Shown here one piece after another: positions 54,138 through 63,208 of a DNA stretch of 64,000 nt (its first letter is position 1; the number at the start of each line of letters is the position of its first letter). The position numbers and the translations under genes were made by a program. The DNA comes from Sediminibacterium sp. (GTDB lineage Bacteria; Bacteroidota; Bacteroidia; Chitinophagales; Chitinophagaceae), in the NCBI GenBank assembly GCA_017983845.1, contig JAGOAO010000001.1:134136-198135 (forward strand), given 5' to 3'. The notes beneath the pieces were generated by a model. It was not told where the DNA came from. It made no database searches and was given only the letters and a program-made list of their open reading frames with translations.

Positions 54138-54166
54138 AAAAAGGCTGCCGTAAACGGCAGCCTTTT
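54138..54166 (-). terminator. terminator C of the hairpin array, directly after susD
   Basis: Minus strand: AGGCTGCCG, loop TTTA, CGGCAGCCT, TTTT. Same design and loop as A and B with a different stem; preceded by CTATTATAGAAA, similar to the linker of the others. It ends 30 bp after the susD stop. Confidence 0.85.
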
Positions 54167-54196
54167 CTATAATAGGTAAACTATTTAAAGTAAATC

Positions 54197-55771
54197 CTAG
54201 TAACCGAAGTTTTGCTTCAAATTAGGGTTTGAAGACACCGCTTGGTTAGGGATAGGGTAAACTACTCTGAAAGCATCAGACTTTGCAGCTCTTTCGTTTA
54301 CTGGATCGTTGTACTTTCCGAAACGGATTAAATCTGGACGTCTAACAGCTTCTAAGTATAATTCACGACCTCTTTCAGCTAAGATATCGCTCAATGTTAC
54401 AGCAGTTAATGCTGGTGCACCAGAACGAGCTCTAACGCTATTTACGATAGAAAGTGCAGTTTCACCGCCAGTAGCAGTACCACCTCTTAAGATCGCTTCT
54501 GCTTTCATCAATAACGCATCAGCGTAACGGAAGAACACATAGTCGTTTTTACCATTGAATGAATTGCTGCTTGCTACATACTCCATAGGATATTTCATTG
54601 TTCTGATACCCTTAGATTCTGTAGAGAAGAATAAAGATACATCAGGAGTGAATACTAAGTCAGAACCAGAACGGTCTTTAACTTTAACTCTAACACCATT
54701 TGTATATTTATATTGTTGACCTGCTAAGAAACCAGCATTGAAACCAGTTAACTCAGTGTAGCCAGCGATATCAGATTGTCTTCTTTTATCCACTTCTGGG
54801 AATGAATTGTAGAAATCAGCAGTAGTAGTGAAACCGTTCCAACCAGAGAAAGTTTGGTTGTAGTGCGTTCCCATACCAGTATACCAGTTTACATTGATTG
54901 TTCCACCTAATTGAGTAGCGCCATCGCCACCTCTAGAGTAGATCATCTCAGTAGACTTTGTGTGGTTGTCCCATACAAAGTTATCCCAGTAATTAGCAGA
55001 TAAAGAGAATTTACCGCTAGCTGTGATTGCATCCACCATTGCAATTACTGAATTCATATCAGCTGCTGCATGTGTGAAAGTAGTTGGTGCTTTAGGATCT
55101 GCTTTATAAACAGCCTTATTCAACATTAAACGAGCTTTCAAGAATTGAGCAGCTTGTTTTGTTGCTTTACGGCTATCAGTAATTGTAGCATTTGAAGGCA
55201 ATGCAGCAATAGCAGCATCTAGATCAGTCATGATCCAGTCAAAAGCTTCAGATCTTGTTTTTACTGCAGGGATAACATCTGGGCCATCAGCAGCAGCACG
55301 GTAAGGTACTTGACCAAACACGTCCATTACCTGAGTTGCTAAGAATGCTCTTAAGAACTTTGCAGCAGGTTGGTCAGCAGCAGCGCCTTTTTCAGCAACC
55401 AAAGTCGCTTTAAAAAGACCACCGTTTAAACCATTCCAAGTATCGAATAATTGATTGTGCGCTCCATCTACTGCATGTAAATGGATTTTTCTCCAAGTAC
55501 CGAAGTCATCCCAGTCAGTACCACGAGTTGGTCCAAGTAATTCGTCTGTAGAATGCTCTTGTAAAGCATACCAGTTTCCTTGGCCCATCAAAGCGTTTGT
55601 TGCATCATATACAGATGCAAGATTCGCAGAAGCTTCTCCGGCAGAAGATGCAGCTGCAATAGATTTAGATCCAAACACTTTCTCGTCTAATTTAGAACAA
55701 GAAGCTGCACCCAAACTCACTGCGATAGCAGCGGTATAGATTGCTGTTTGTTTGATGAAATTATTTTTCAT
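54197..55771 (-). CDS. SusD/RagB-family nutrient-binding outer-membrane lipoprotein
   Basis: Surface lipoprotein that binds the glycan or other ligand for its SusC partner. In 524 residues the signal is KQTAIYTAAIAVSLGAASCSK (Cys25 lipobox). The SusD start DEKVFG and the long helical TPR-like region (FLRAFLATQVMDVFGQVPYR near 140) follow. The C-terminal SusD domain has YVFFRYADALLMKAEAILRG, AERGRELYLEAVRRPDLIRFG and the final PIPNQAVSSNPNLKQNFGY. It is 20 bp downstream of susC. The ligand cannot be told from the sequence; the linked LacI regulator and sugar-phosphate mutase suggest a sugar. Confidence 0.95.
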   Translation of the reverse strand: MKNNFIKQTAIYTAAIAVSLGAASCSKLDEKVFGSKSIAAASSAGEASANLASVYDATNALMGQGNWYALQEHSTDELLGPTRGTDWDDFGTWRKIHLHAVDGAHNQLFDTWNGLNGGLFKATLVAEKGAAADQPAAKFLRAFLATQVMDVFGQVPYRAAADGPDVIPAVKTRSEAFDWIMTDLDAAIAALPSNATITDSRKATKQAAQFLKARLMLNKAVYKADPKAPTTFTHAAADMNSVIAMVDAITASGKFSLSANYWDNFVWDNHTKSTEMIYSRGGDGATQLGGTINVNWYTGMGTHYNQTFSGWNGFTTTADFYNSFPEVDKRRQSDIAGYTELTGFNAGFLAGQQYKYTNGVRVKVKDRSGSDLVFTPDVSLFFSTESKGIRTMKYPMEYVASSNSFNGKNDYVFFRYADALLMKAEAILRGGTATGGETALSIVNSVRARSGAPALTAVTLSDILAERGRELYLEAVRRPDLIRFGKYNDPVNERAAKSDAFRVVYPIPNQAVSSNPNLKQNFGY

Positions 55772-55791
55772 GTGTATAATTATTTATTAAT

Positions 55792-58700
55792 TTAAAAACG
55801 AGCATTGATACCTAATGTGAACACACGAGCTCTTGGAGTTGCAGTATAGTCAAATCCACGAGAAGGTACACCGTTTCTAGACTTGTCTACGTTCACTTCA
55901 GGATCTAAACCAGAATACTTAGTAAATAAGCCTAGGTTTTGACCAGAAAGAGAAAGATTCAAACCTTTGATGAAAGAACCTTTCTTCACATCTACAGCAT
56001 AGTTAATGCTAGCATTTGCAAAACGGATATAATCACCTTTTTCTAAGAAACGAGTTGAAACGTTACCTGGGTTGATTGAATTCTCAATAGAGTTCACTAC
56101 ATCTCTTGTAACATTCTTAGCATTCTTTAAGCTACCTTTTAATAATAACGCATTTGCTGTATTGTTGTAAACAACAAATCCAGTTACTGCATTAAAGAAG
56201 AAGCTTGCTGTAAATTTCTTATAAGAGAAACTGTTTGTTAAACCTGCGTTGAACTTAGGTAAAGCAGAACCTTGTAATTCGTCTTTAGCACCATTTGCAT
56301 AAACACCGTTTCCGAATGCGTCAAATCTTAAGAAAGTAGGCATTACGAAAGTGAATAAAGGATATCCATCGCGGATTGTCTGAGCATAAGCGCCAGATAA
56401 ACCTTGACCAGAAACTTCACCAGTGTTAACTACAGTTGAACCAAATCCTTCTACATTGTTCTTTAAGAAAGACATGTTATAGCTAACATCCCATCCAAAA
56501 GCACCTCTGTAAGCTGGACGAACTAATTGGTAGTCTAAACCAAATTCCCATCCTTTGTTCACTACATTTCCAGGTAAATTCACCCAACGATCAGCAGAAG
56601 CTGCTGGTTGAGGATAGCTGATCAAGAATAATAAATCTTGAGTAGACTTATTGAAATAATCAACCGTACCATTTAATCTACCATTGAACATAGAGAAGTC
56701 AACTCCTACACCTTGTGTAGTTGTTTGCTCCCATTTCAAATTAGGGTTAGAGTTAGTGATTACGCTTGTACCACCTGTAAAGTTAGATTGTTGTAATGCT
56801 AATGAAGCATAAGCAGGGAACTCTTGGTTACCAGTTACACCATAGTTTAATCTCAAGTCGAAGTTAGAGAAGATTTTACCCAAAGTATTTTGCGCAAATT
56901 TTTCTTCTAACATTCTCCATTTGAAACCAAACGCAGGGAATGTACCGTATTTGTTACCAGAGCTAAACTTAGAAGATCCGTCCACTCTCACCAATGCAGA
57001 TAAGATATACTTGTCTTTCATTGTGTAGTTCAAACGAGTGAAGTAAGACTGCAACTCAACTTGTGTACTATCACCATAAACAACAGTTTGACCACCAGTA
57101 TATTGATTGTAATTAGTCAACATCTTAGTAGCTCCAGGCTGACCCCATCTTTGAGAAGCTCTGTAATAGTCAGTTGTTTTTTGATAAGAATAAGCAGCTA
57201 AAGCTTGGAAGTTGTTGCCATTCTTGAAAGTTTTATCATAGTTCAAAGTGTGCTCAATCAAACTAGAAGATTGATCTAAGAATTGTTGAGCTGCTCTACC
57301 ACCTTTAAGAGCGAAATCAGATGTTGGATAGTTTCTACCACGAACATTGATTTGACCTTGGATATAAGCTCCTGGTAAACGAGGATCAACAAAAGTTAAA
57401 CGCTCAGATGCACCATTCTCCATACCAAAGATTGCCTTATAAGTTAAATTTTCTGTGATCTTATAAGATAAAGACACATTCGCTAATAATTTGTTATAAG
57501 TATCGTTGTCTTTATACCCTTCTAAAATTGCAACAGGGTTTCTGTTACCATCTTGGTTGTCAAACCAAAGGCCATTAGTACCGTAAATTGGGAAAGTTGG
57601 ATTAGCTCCAATCATAGCACCAATCAAAGAACCTTGATAACCAGCATTGTTCGTAACTTGAGCATAGCTGTTTTTAACAATAGATTGGTTAGCAGTTACA
57701 TCTAACTTTAATTTAGATGTCAATTGATTTGAATATTTCAAACCGAAAGTGAAACGCTTTAACCCTTGAGTTTTAACGATACCTTCTTGGTTATCATAAG
57801 AACCATTCAATTTCAAAGAAGTCTTTGAATTAGAATAACCCCAAGCTAAGTTGTAGCTATTAGAAACAGCAGTTTGGAACACCTGGTCTTGCCAGTTTGT
57901 GTTAAAACCTTTATCGTTGCTACCTACGCCAGAAGCGTCGATACCAGCACTCTCTAATGTCTTCTTGATACCATAAACAAATTCTTGAGGACTAGCTAAA
58001 TCATAACGATTAGCAGTTGTAGAAACAGATGTAGTAGCATTGAAAGTTAAGCTAGGCTTACCTTTACCAGACTTAGTAGTGATCAAAACAACACCATTCG
58101 CACCTCTAGCACCGTAGATCGCTGCAGAAGATGCATCTTTTAAGATAGAGATGTTCTCAATATCGTTAGGGTTTAAAAAAGACAATGGGTTTCTTGCAGT
58201 AGTACCACCTTCAACTGAGATAGCACTTCCTACTGTACCGCCACCATATAAAGGCACACCATCAACCACATATAATGGGTTGTTGTTACTTCTTACAGAA
58301 GAAGTACCTCTAATAGTAATGTTAACCGCACCTCCTGGCTCACCAGAATTAGATGTTACGTTAACACCAGCAACACGACCTTGTAACAATTGCTCTGGAG
58401 AAGAAATAACCCCTTTGTTAAAGGATTTCTCGCCCAAAGAAACAACTGCACCAGTCGCATCTTTTACTTTACGAGTACCATAACCCACTACAACAACTTC
58501 ATTCAATTGTTCGCTAGTTTGATTTAATGATACGGTTACGTTTCCTTCTGCAGCTACTTCTCTCGAAGAATAACCTACAGATGAAACAACTAATTTTGTT
58601 ACAGAAGAAGGTACAGTGATTGCAAAAGTTCCATCAGCCGCTGTTTTCGCGCCTGTGAAAGTTCCTTTAGCAACAACAGAAGCTGCTGCGATTGGAGAAC

Positions 58701-58818
58701 CGTCTTTTGCATCCAAAACCTTACCTGTAACTGTTTTGTTCTGCGCTTGTGCATTTAATGCAAGCAAGCCAAGAAACAGTCCTACAAAAGAGGACTTTAC
58801 AATTTTTGAAAAATTCAT
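55792..58818 (-). CDS. SusC/RagA-family TonB-linked outer-membrane transporter
   Basis: TonB-dependent channel for SusD-bound substrate. In 1008 residues it starts with a signal peptide (FVGLFLGLLALNAQAQ). A carboxypeptidase-like regulatory domain follows (VTGKVLDAKDGSPIAAASV). Next is a TonB-box-like LNEVVVVGYGTRK near 105, the plug (SPEQLLQGRVAGVNVTSNSG; RGTSSVRSNNNPLYVVDGVP), and the large beta-barrel ending in ARVFTLGINARF. No N-terminal FecR-interacting (STN) extension is present, so it is not controlled by an anti-sigma pair; regulation through the divergent LacI gene fits better. It is the first gene of susC - susD and possibly of the FG-GAP genes further on. Confidence 0.96.
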   Translation of the reverse strand: MNFSKIVKSSFVGLFLGLLALNAQAQNKTVTGKVLDAKDGSPIAAASVVAKGTFTGAKTAADGTFAITVPSSVTKLVVSSVGYSSREVAAEGNVTVSLNQTSEQLNEVVVVGYGTRKVKDATGAVVSLGEKSFNKGVISSPEQLLQGRVAGVNVTSNSGEPGGAVNITIRGTSSVRSNNNPLYVVDGVPLYGGGTVGSAISVEGGTTARNPLSFLNPNDIENISILKDASSAAIYGARGANGVVLITTKSGKGKPSLTFNATTSVSTTANRYDLASPQEFVYGIKKTLESAGIDASGVGSNDKGFNTNWQDQVFQTAVSNSYNLAWGYSNSKTSLKLNGSYDNQEGIVKTQGLKRFTFGLKYSNQLTSKLKLDVTANQSIVKNSYAQVTNNAGYQGSLIGAMIGANPTFPIYGTNGLWFDNQDGNRNPVAILEGYKDNDTYNKLLANVSLSYKITENLTYKAIFGMENGASERLTFVDPRLPGAYIQGQINVRGRNYPTSDFALKGGRAAQQFLDQSSSLIEHTLNYDKTFKNGNNFQALAAYSYQKTTDYYRASQRWGQPGATKMLTNYNQYTGGQTVVYGDSTQVELQSYFTRLNYTMKDKYILSALVRVDGSSKFSSGNKYGTFPAFGFKWRMLEEKFAQNTLGKIFSNFDLRLNYGVTGNQEFPAYASLALQQSNFTGGTSVITNSNPNLKWEQTTTQGVGVDFSMFNGRLNGTVDYFNKSTQDLLFLISYPQPAASADRWVNLPGNVVNKGWEFGLDYQLVRPAYRGAFGWDVSYNMSFLKNNVEGFGSTVVNTGEVSGQGLSGAYAQTIRDGYPLFTFVMPTFLRFDAFGNGVYANGAKDELQGSALPKFNAGLTNSFSYKKFTASFFFNAVTGFVVYNNTANALLLKGSLKNAKNVTRDVVNSIENSINPGNVSTRFLEKGDYIRFANASINYAVDVKKGSFIKGLNLSLSGQNLGLFTKYSGLDPEVNVDKSRNGVPSRGFDYTATPRARVFTLGINARF

Positions 58819-59122
58819 AATTGGCAGTTTATTGGTTTAATAAGCAGTTACAAAATACACATTTTTGATATCAAACAAATTTTTTGTTAAATAATTTTTA
58901 ACTTTTTAACGAAAGGAATTACAACTGTTAGTTTTTATAGGGCAAATCACCCCCTAACAGCCCTTGTAAATCAATAATAGATTGATTTATTGCGTTTTGA
59001 ATGTCCTATTGCCTCCTTTTCGCCCTAGTGCTCAAACCATTAAATATGTTTAAAATTGCAAACGTTTGCGGTAAATTTTGTGTTAATTTTCCTTAAATTG
59101 AACTTCATAAAGCTTGCTTGCT
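58819..59122. promoter_or_regulatory. 304-bp divergent regulatory region between susC and lacI
   Basis: No gene fits here. The half near susC is AT-rich, with CAAAATAC at 58851-58858 (GTATTTTG on the minus strand, loosely like a -7 box). The middle has CTGTTAG ... CTAACAG around a 22-nt loop (58925-58960). The half near lacI holds the LacI-type palindrome (59058-59069) and, just after it, TAAATTTTG (59072-59080), a -7-like box with one extra base. It must contain the promoters of both divergent units. Confidence 0.6.
59058..59069. promoter_or_regulatory. LacI-family operator
   Basis: GCAAACGTTTGC is a perfect 12-bp palindrome with the central CG and flanking AA/TT typical of LacI/GalR-family operators. 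It lies 53 bp before the LacI-family gene and 239 bp before susC, directly upstream of a -7-like box. Autoregulation and control of susCD are expected. Confidence 0.7.
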
Positions 59123-60115
59123 ATGACGAACACCACCCTTAAATTGTTGGCCCAACAATTGCAACTTAGTATCTCAACCGTATCTAGAGCATTGAAGGAC
59201 CATCCAGATATTTCGACTGCTACCAAAGAGAAAGTACATGCGCTTGCCAATAGCCTAGACTATGAGCCCAATGCCTACGCAATTCAATTGAGAACGCAGA
59301 GCAGTAAGATTTTTGGCGTGATTGTACCCGCAATTGCCAACTTGTTTTATGATAGTTTTATTGCTGCAATTGAAGAAGAGAGTAGAAAGAATGGATACGC
59401 GTTGATGATTTTACAATCCAGTAACAATACTGAAAACGAATTAAATAACTTGAAGATTTTTAGGCAGAACAGAGTGTCTGGTGTTTTCGCTTGCTTGTCT
59501 GCACACACACAGAATTTAGACGTGTATGAAAAAATGAGTGAAAGAGATATTCCCGTTGTATTTTTTGATATCGTACCCAAAGAAAATAAATACACTAAAG
59601 TAAGAATGGCCGATGAAAGATGCGCCATCATTGCCGCAGAAAATATCATTCAAAGAGGCGCTAAACGTGTGCTCGCATTATTTGGCGACCCGGCATTATC
59701 TATTAGTCAAAAAAGGAAACAAGCATTCCAACAATTCATGGAAAAGTATGCACCAAAGACACACTGTACTTATGCCCATACCAACAGTTCGATAGAGGCA
59801 GAAACAGTTTTCTCAAAACATTATAATAAAGCGCAGAAATTCGACACTGTATTTGCCATGACCGATGAAATATTAATTGGGGTGATGAAATCTATACAAG
59901 CATTGAATATTAGAGTACCTAATGAAATTGGTGTAATTAGTATTAGCAATGGATTTATTCCAAGTTTATACCATCCTAATATTAGTTACGTAGAAACAAG
60001 TGGATATGAATTAGGTAAATTAGCCTTTGTTCAGATGTTGGCAAATATCAAAGGAGGAAAGACCTTATCTGAATTAACAGTGGATGCTAAATTTGTAGAA
60101 GGTGGCTCTATGTAA
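59123..60115 (+). CDS. LacI-family transcriptional regulator
   Basis: Sugar-responsive regulator. The 330 residues have an N-terminal helix-turn-helix (TLKLLAQQLQLSISTVSRAL, then KDHPDISTATKEKVHALANS with the hinge LDYEPNAYAIQLRT). The periplasmic-binding-like core follows (IFGVIVPAIANLFYDSFIAA; FDIVPKENKY; EIGVISISNGFIPSLYHPNI). A TTG three codons upstream is in frame, but the ATG at 59123 (MTNTTLKLLA) is the better start. It is divergent from susC, with an operator palindrome between, and is followed after 20 bp by the mutase-like gene. Effector unknown. Confidence 0.95.
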   Translation: MTNTTLKLLAQQLQLSISTVSRALKDHPDISTATKEKVHALANSLDYEPNAYAIQLRTQSSKIFGVIVPAIANLFYDSFIAAIEEESRKNGYALMILQSSNNTENELNNLKIFRQNRVSGVFACLSAHTQNLDVYEKMSERDIPVVFFDIVPKENKYTKVRMADERCAIIAAENIIQRGAKRVLALFGDPALSISQKRKQAFQQFMEKYAPKTHCTYAHTNSSIEAETVFSKHYNKAQKFDTVFAMTDEILIGVMKSIQALNIRVPNEIGVISISNGFIPSLYHPNISYVETSGYELGKLAFVQMLANIKGGKTLSELTVDAKFVEGGSM

Positions 60116-60135
60116 ATTTAAAAGTTGAATACCCC

Positions 60136-60804
60136 ATGTTTAAATTAGATACCCATAAATACAAAGCTTTTCTTTTTGATTTAAATGGCACCATGATTCA
60201 CGACATGCCTTACCATGTTAGTGCTTGGCATAAAGTCATTCAATCATTAGGTGGCGCGTTATCCGAAGAAGCGATGAAGCAGGAATGCTATGGTAAGGGA
60301 GAAGAAATGTTAGAAAGAATTTTTCCTGGAAAATATAGTGTGCAAGAAAGAATAAAAATTAGTGAAGCAAAAGAGGCCAAATACAGAGCTGACTTTTTAC
60401 CTGAACTAAAACTAATCAATGGACTTGAGCAAACATTGCAACAAGCCAGCCTGCTAGACATTAAAATGGGTATAGGATCTGCTGCAAATAATTTAAATAT
60501 CGATTTTGTTGTAGACCATCTTGCAATTCGATATTTTATGCAAGCCATTATAAGTGGCGAGATGGTAAAAGAAAGCAAACCTCATCCAGAAACATTTATA
60601 CGTTGTGCTGCTGCCTTAAGAATAGCAACAAATCATTGTTTGGTTTTTGAAGATACGCCCAAAGGGGTCGCTTGTGCAGCAAATGCTGGCATGGATGTGT
60701 TTGTACTTACTACATCGCATCCTATTCATGATTTTGAAGGCTTTACTAATATCATTCATTTTGCAGACGACTACCAATGTATCGTTGACGGATTCTTAAC
60801 TTAA
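60136..60804 (+). CDS. HAD-superfamily beta-phosphoglucomutase-like enzyme
   Basis: Member of the beta-PGM-like HAD group, 222 residues. Motif I reads FLFDLNGTM: the nucleophile Asp15 is present, but the second Asp of DxDGT is Asn17. Motif II is GIGSAANN, motif III has Lys in VKESKPHPETF, and motif IV is VFEDTPKGVACAANAGM. The cap helices (MPYHVSAWHKVIQSLGG; YGKGEEMLERIFPGKY) match beta-PGM. Co-transcription with the LacI gene suggests conversion of beta-glucose-1-phosphate from disaccharide phosphorolysis, but Asn17 could mean a different reaction. Its stop overlaps that of mmuM on the other strand. Confidence 0.87.
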   Translation: MFKLDTHKYKAFLFDLNGTMIHDMPYHVSAWHKVIQSLGGALSEEAMKQECYGKGEEMLERIFPGKYSVQERIKISEAKEAKYRADFLPELKLINGLEQTLQQASLLDIKMGIGSAANNLNIDFVVDHLAIRYFMQAIISGEMVKESKPHPETFIRCAAALRIATNHCLVFEDTPKGVACAANAGMDVFVLTTSHPIHDFEGFTNIIHFADDYQCIVDGFLT

Positions 60805-61739
60805 TGCGCTTTAAGTTGACTTAGTTGTTGAATATCTAAAGGGCTTGTTCTGCAACAGCCTCCAACGATATGTGCACCTGTTTCAATCCATTCTTTTGCT
60901 TCTGCTGCAAAATTCGAATTACAAGTTGGATTCGAATTCCATTGTTTTAAAACAGCGTCATATTGTTCCCCTTTATTCGGGTAAACTACAATCAATTTGT
61001 TTGTTTTTTGTTTGGCCACTTGAATCAATGAAAGCATATATTGTGGCGCAGTGCAATTCACGCCTAATGCAATCACATTCTCGGCATCATTTAAATGATC
61101 AATTGCGTCTTCAAATTTTTCGCCACTTGACAATTGCATCTCATTCTTACAACTAAAACTCACCCAAGCTTGCACTTCGGGATACGCTTTTAAAATTGTT
61201 TTAATTGCTATCGCTTCATCAATACAGGGGATTGTTTCAAAAGCTATTAGATCTACTCCAGTTTGCACTAAAACAGCTAAACGTTCTTGATGAAAATGAA
61301 TCAATTCCTCTATACTTACATCCACATAGCCTGTGTATTCAGATCCGTCTGCCTGAGCTGCTCCATAAGGACCAATGGAAGCTGCAATTAATGGCTTTAC
61401 TGATTGGGGTTCTGTGGCATGCAATAGCAACTCTTCTCTTGCTTCTTTTGCGATGGATACACTTAATTGCATCAATTCAATTGCTGTTTGTTTTGAATAC
61501 CCTTGTTTTTCAAAGCCTTCAAAACTTGCTTGATAACTTGCAGTTGAAATAATATTTGCTCCCGCCTCTAAATAATCCTTATGCACTTGGCGAATCAATG
61601 CAGGTTGCTCTATCAATAATTTAGCGGACCATAAAGCATGATTTAAATTTGCTCCCCTTGCTTCCAATTCTGTAGCCAATGCGCCATCTAATACAACAAA
61701 ACCTTGTGATTGTATAAAAGGATCTAATAGAGTTGCCAT
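60801..61739 (-). CDS. mmuM: homocysteine S-methyltransferase
   Basis: Transfers a methyl group from S-methylmethionine (or similar donors) to homocysteine, making methionine. The 312-residue barrel has the zinc-binding cysteines Cys229 in GVNCTAPQ and Cys295-Cys296 in GGCCRTSP. Other marks are VLDGALATELEARGANLNHA at the start, AGANIISTASYQASFEGF near 60, and SIGPYGAAQADGSEYTG. ATG at 61737-61739. It lies 21 bp after mnmE on the same strand. Confidence 0.93.
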   Translation of the reverse strand: MATLLDPFIQSQGFVVLDGALATELEARGANLNHALWSAKLLIEQPALIRQVHKDYLEAGANIISTASYQASFEGFEKQGYSKQTAIELMQLSVSIAKEAREELLLHATEPQSVKPLIAASIGPYGAAQADGSEYTGYVDVSIEELIHFHQERLAVLVQTGVDLIAFETIPCIDEAIAIKTILKAYPEVQAWVSFSCKNEMQLSSGEKFEDAIDHLNDAENVIALGVNCTAPQYMLSLIQVAKQKTNKLIVVYPNKGEQYDAVLKQWNSNPTCNSNFAAEAKEWIETGAHIVGGCCRTSPLDIQQLSQLKAH

Positions 61740-61760
61740 AGTAAAAAATTTATTGCATGA

Positions 61761-63143
61761 TTACTTTCCGATACAAAATTTAGAGAAGATAAAGTCAAGT
61801 TGGTCTTCATTGGTGATCTCACCAGTAATCGTACCTAAATAATGTAATGCCTGTCGAATATCTAAGGCCAATAAATCGCCCGTTACATTTTGTATCAATC
61901 CAGTTTCCACGTCATTCAATGCTAGCATTAATTTTTTCAATGACGCCACATGTCTTGCATTGGTCACAATCGTGCCTTCCTTATTTAAAGCATCGCCTAC
62001 CACTTTTTGATTCAATGCATTTTCTAATGCAAGGATATTTTGTTTGTCTTTGGCAGAAATAAATATGACTTCTGCAAATGCCGGATCGGTTTGCATGGAT
62101 GGATTTAAAGCCAAGTCGATTTTATTCCCAACTAAAATTAATTTTTCATTGGCAACACCAATTTCTGACTGCCATGTTTTTATCTGCTCTATTGTGTGCG
62201 TACTTGCATCAAATAAAGCAACCACAATATCTGCTTCTTCAATTTTTTCCCTACTCTTTTCGATACCCATTTGTTCAATACTATCTTCCGTCTGCATTCT
62301 AATGCCTGCTGTATCAATTAATTTATACAACACGCCCTGTATATTCAAATACTCTTCTACCGTATCTCGAGTGGTTCCTGGAATATCACTCACCAATGCC
62401 CTGTTCTCGTTTAACAAAGCATTTAGCAAAGTAGACTTCCCTGCATTGGGTTTGCCTACAATGGCTACTTGTACACCGTTCTTAATGACGTTCCCTAATT
62501 TAAAAGAATCATATAATTCTTGTGTCTTTAATTGCAACTGATGCACCAAATTTTCTAACTCTTTTTTGTTGGCAAAAGCAACGTCTTCTTGAGAAAAATC
62601 CAATTCCAATTCAATCAATGCAGAAAACTTAATTAGCTTTTCACGCATCAATTGTAAATCAGTTGAGAACCCTCCCTTTAAATTATGCAATGCTGTTTTT
62701 CTTGCAGCTTCTGTATTACTCGCAATTAGATCTGCCACTGCTTCTGCTTGGGTTAAGTCCAATTTCGCGTTTAAAAATGCGCGTTGCGTAAATTCACCCG
62801 GCTTGGCCATTCTTGCGCCTCGCTCAATCATTAATTGTAAAATGGAGTCCTGAATAAATGGAGAGCCATGGCAGGAAATTTCTACTACTTCCTCGCCTGT
62901 ATAAGACTTTGGAGCTCTATAAATACTTGCTACTACTTCGTCTAGTACAATCCCCTTGTCCACTAATTTTCCAAAATGCACTGTATGCGAAGCTTGCTTG
63001 GCTAAATCCTTTTTCTCAAAAACGGTATTGACAATTTCAATGGCTTCTGGGCCACTCAATCGGATGACTGCAATGGCGCCAAGGCCAGGTGCGGTAGCCA
63101 GTGCTACAATCGTGTCATTCCAGGTACTTAAAGTGCTTTGCAT
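61761..63143 (-). CDS. mnmE: tRNA modification GTPase MnmE
   Basis: With MnmG makes the carboxymethylaminomethyl group on wobble uridine of certain tRNAs. The 460 residues begin with the folate-binding domain (TIVALATAPGLGAIAVIRLSG; YTGEEVVEISCHGSPFI). The G domain follows, with GKPNAGKSTLLNALL near 230, DIPGTTRD, DTAGIR and GNKIDL, and the protein ends with the catalytic FCIGK (Cys457). The frame opens at a TTG (63161), but the ATG at 63143 (MQSTLSTWNDTIVAL) fits the family. A TAATTTTG -7 box ends 5 nt before it, right after the terminator of the tonB gene. Confidence 0.97.
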   Translation of the reverse strand: MQSTLSTWNDTIVALATAPGLGAIAVIRLSGPEAIEIVNTVFEKKDLAKQASHTVHFGKLVDKGIVLDEVVASIYRAPKSYTGEEVVEISCHGSPFIQDSILQLMIERGARMAKPGEFTQRAFLNAKLDLTQAEAVADLIASNTEAARKTALHNLKGGFSTDLQLMREKLIKFSALIELELDFSQEDVAFANKKELENLVHQLQLKTQELYDSFKLGNVIKNGVQVAIVGKPNAGKSTLLNALLNENRALVSDIPGTTRDTVEEYLNIQGVLYKLIDTAGIRMQTEDSIEQMGIEKSREKIEEADIVVALFDASTHTIEQIKTWQSEIGVANEKLILVGNKIDLALNPSMQTDPAFAEVIFISAKDKQNILALENALNQKVVGDALNKEGTIVTNARHVASLKKLMLALNDVETGLIQNVTGDLLALDIRQALHYLGTITGEITNEDQLDFIFSKFCIGK

Positions 63144-63148
63144 GGATG

Positions 63149-63156
63149 CAAAATTA
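63149..63156 (-). promoter_or_regulatory. TAnnTTTG -7 box directly before mnmE
   Basis: TAATTTTG on the minus strand is an exact -7 match, 5 nt before the mnmE ATG. A TTG (63172-63174) lies 15 nt further up, inside the terminator stem. Confidence 0.5.
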
Positions 63157-63160
63157 CACA

Positions 63161-63188
63161 AAAAAGGCTCCCAATTGGGAGCCTTTTT
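63161..63188 (-). terminator. intrinsic terminator of the tonB-type gene
   Basis: AAAAAGGCTCCC, loop AATT, GGGAGCCTTTTT: 12-bp perfect stem, and on the minus strand a T-tract. It lies 20 bp after the tonB-type stop and 17 bp before the mnmE start. Confidence 0.9.
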
Positions 63189-63208
63189 ATATTGAATGCG
63201 ATTGAGTC

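Larger units (their letters stand above)
53974..54166 (-). repeat. array of three terminators alternating with two long hairpins
   Basis: In minus-strand order: terminator C, hairpin TTGTTGTCAGGAGCTTTA with its complement (54097-54139, 18-bp perfect stem), linker, terminator B, hairpin GTTTC...GAGGTTT with AAACCTTCC..GAAAC (54015-54056, imperfect), identical linker, terminator A. The spacing is 81 and 83 nt. The linker-terminator parts of units A and B are the same, while the long hairpins keep their shape but not their sequence. The units look like tandem small-RNA genes or stacked terminators between susD and the FG-GAP genes. Confidence 0.75.
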
